Shown here: positions 4,730 to 5,772 of the stretch, in pieces | Layout: each line of letters begins with the position of its first letter | Numbering within the stretch: position 1 is the first letter of the stretch | Assembly: GCA_003497505.1 (NCBI GenBank) | Contig: DNNV01000204.1 | Location: forward strand, 1-5,772 | DNA length: 5,772 bases | Direction: 5' to 3' | Source: Clostridiales bacterium | Lineage (GTDB): Bacteria; Bacillota; Clostridia; Tissierellales; Sedimentibacteraceae | Translations under genes and position numbers: made by a program | The notes under the pieces: model-generated | The model's database searches: none | What the model was told of the DNA's origin: nothing | The model's input: the letters and a program-made list of their open reading frames with translations, nothing else

Positions 4730-5772
4730 ATGAAAAAAATGCAACTGACAACTAAGATTTTCATAGGGTTGGCATTAGGTATATTATTAGGAATTATTCT
4801 TCAGCCTAACCCTGACATTGCATCAAAATATGTTAAACCCTTTGGAACATTGTTTTTGAACCTAATCAAGCTTTCGATCGTTCCCCTGGTATTCAGCTCA
4901 TTGGTAGTGGGCACATGCAGCATGGACGACGTAAGGAAGCTCGGGAGAATAGGCGGCAAGACAATGCTGTACTATTTGCTTACAACAGCCTTTGCAGTAA
5001 CGATTGGTTTAATACTGGCAAACGTTACTAATGTAGGCGGAGGTTTTTCTATTCCGGTGGATGCAAAGGTTGAAATCGCACAGGCGCCTGATATTGCAGA
5101 AACATTGCTGAACATTATTCCTTCAAACCCCTTAAAGGCTCTGGTTGATGGAAATATGCTTCAAATTATAGCATTCGCACTTATTATTGGAGCCGGTATC
5201 ATAGGAATAGGTGAAAAAGGAAAGACACTGTACAACTTCTTTGACGCATTTGCAGAGGTTATGTATAAAATCATAGGAGTTATAATGCAATTTGCTCCCA
5301 TAGGTGTTTTCGCACTTATTACACCGGTAGTTGCCGTTAACGGACCACAGGTGCTTCTGCCGCTGCTTAAGCTCATATTGGTTGTATATGCAGGATGTGC
5401 TCTGCACGCTGTGCTGACATATTCATCTACGGTTAGTATATTTGCCAAGGTTAATCCCGTAAAATTTTTCAAGGGAATATCTCCTGCAATGGTATTTGCC
5501 TTCACAACGGCAAGCAGCTCGGGAACACTGCCCATAACAATGAAATGCTCTGAAGAAAATCTGGGAGTTCCAAAGTCAATCAGCAGCTTTGTTCTTCCTC
5601 TGGGTGCAACGGTTAATATGGACGGAACAGCGATTTATCAAGGAATATGTGCATTCTTTATTGCTCAGGTATATGGTATAGAGCTGTCCGTAGGCGCACA
5701 GCTGACAATTATATTGACAGCAACATTGGCATCAATAGGTACTGCGGGAGTTCCCGGAGCAGGTATGATAAT
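4730..5772 (+). CDS. Dicarboxylate/amino acid:cation symporter (DAACS, SLC1 family), 3' end outside window
   Basis: Inner-membrane secondary transporter coupling uptake of glutamate, aspartate or a related dicarboxylate or neutral amino acid to Na+ or H+. My translation gives 347 codons with no stop; family members are about 400-430, so the last 50-80 residues are missing. The start has AAGGAGG (4715-4721) 8 bases upstream. Early membrane helices lie at about 9-25, 37-61 and 78-98. Hallmarks are the HP1 hairpin TTASSSGTLP (259-268), the TM7 motif NMDGT (296-300) and the HP2 hairpin SIGTAGVPGAG (335-345). These closely resemble my memory of the archaeal transporter GltPh, except that GltPh Arg276 next to the serines is Ala261 here. 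The TM8 residues that set substrate specificity are beyond the edge, so the substrate is not assigned. Reverse-strand ORFs across this gene are shadows. Confidence 0.93.
   Translation, partial: MKKMQLTTKIFIGLALGILLGIILQPNPDIASKYVKPFGTLFLNLIKLSIVPLVFSSLVVGTCSMDDVRKLGRIGGKTMLYYLLTTAFAVTIGLILANVTNVGGGFSIPVDAKVEIAQAPDIAETLLNIIPSNPLKALVDGNMLQIIAFALIIGAGIIGIGEKGKTLYNFFDAFAEVMYKIIGVIMQFAPIGVFALITPVVAVNGPQVLLPLLKLILVVYAGCALHAVLTYSSTVSIFAKVNPVKFFKGISPAMVFAFTTASSSGTLPITMKCSEENLGVPKSISSFVLPLGATVNMDGTAIYQGICAFFIAQVYGIELSVGAQLTIILTATLASIGTAGVPGAGMI

Noticed and set aside
5132..5535. Two overlapping reverse-strand ORFs of 91 and 124 codons
   Set aside because: They lie antisense to the strongly recognisable DAACS symporter gene, have no recognisable motifs and no ribosome binding site of note; they are shadows of the real frame.

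Overview
The window reads as chromosomal DNA from a low-GC Gram-positive bacterium of the Bacillota, most likely a clostridium or tissierellid. The signs are AT-rich spacers, heavy AGA/ATA codon use, strong AGGAGG-type ribosome binding sites, compact hairpin-plus-T terminators, and gene types typical of anaerobic Firmicutes (TcdE-like holin, clostridial amidase with an SLH-like tail, PrmA-RsmE pair). Genus cannot be fixed from the sequence. All supported genes lie on the + strand.

Layout. (1) 37-1203 encodes an alanine dehydrogenase-family enzyme. (2) 1204-1327 is a leader/spacer with a terminator-like hairpin and an 8-T run directly before the next ribosome binding site. (3) 1328-2442 is a two-gene lysis cassette, holin then N-acetylmuramoyl-L-alanine amidase. 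It is closed by a strong terminator (2453-2485), and no other phage gene is visible. (4) 2497-4320 is a clean transcription unit: a TTGAAA-17-TATAAT promoter, prmA (L11 methyltransferase), rsmE (16S rRNA m3U1498 methyltransferase), and a terminator overlapping the rsmE stop. (5) 4321-4729 has no credible protein gene. It holds a tandem pair of about 110-bp repeats that fold into the same two-hairpin structure, followed by a promoter. (6) 4730 to the window end is a DAACS/SLC1-family sodium:dicarboxylate/amino-acid symporter, cut off by the window edge.

How the genes relate. PrmA and RsmE both modify the translation machinery and are co-transcribed. The holin and amidase would act together: the holin opens the membrane and the leaderless amidase reaches the wall. 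The dehydrogenase and the transporter are independent metabolic genes; a link through amino-acid use is possible but only inferred.

The most notable signal is the repeat pair at 4339-4557. The two copies differ in sequence, yet six base pairs change on both sides so that pairing is kept, and a single bulged T sits at the same place in both. This argues for selection on a folded RNA made from the + strand. An ORF that can be drawn through it (4372-4590) is very probably not a gene.
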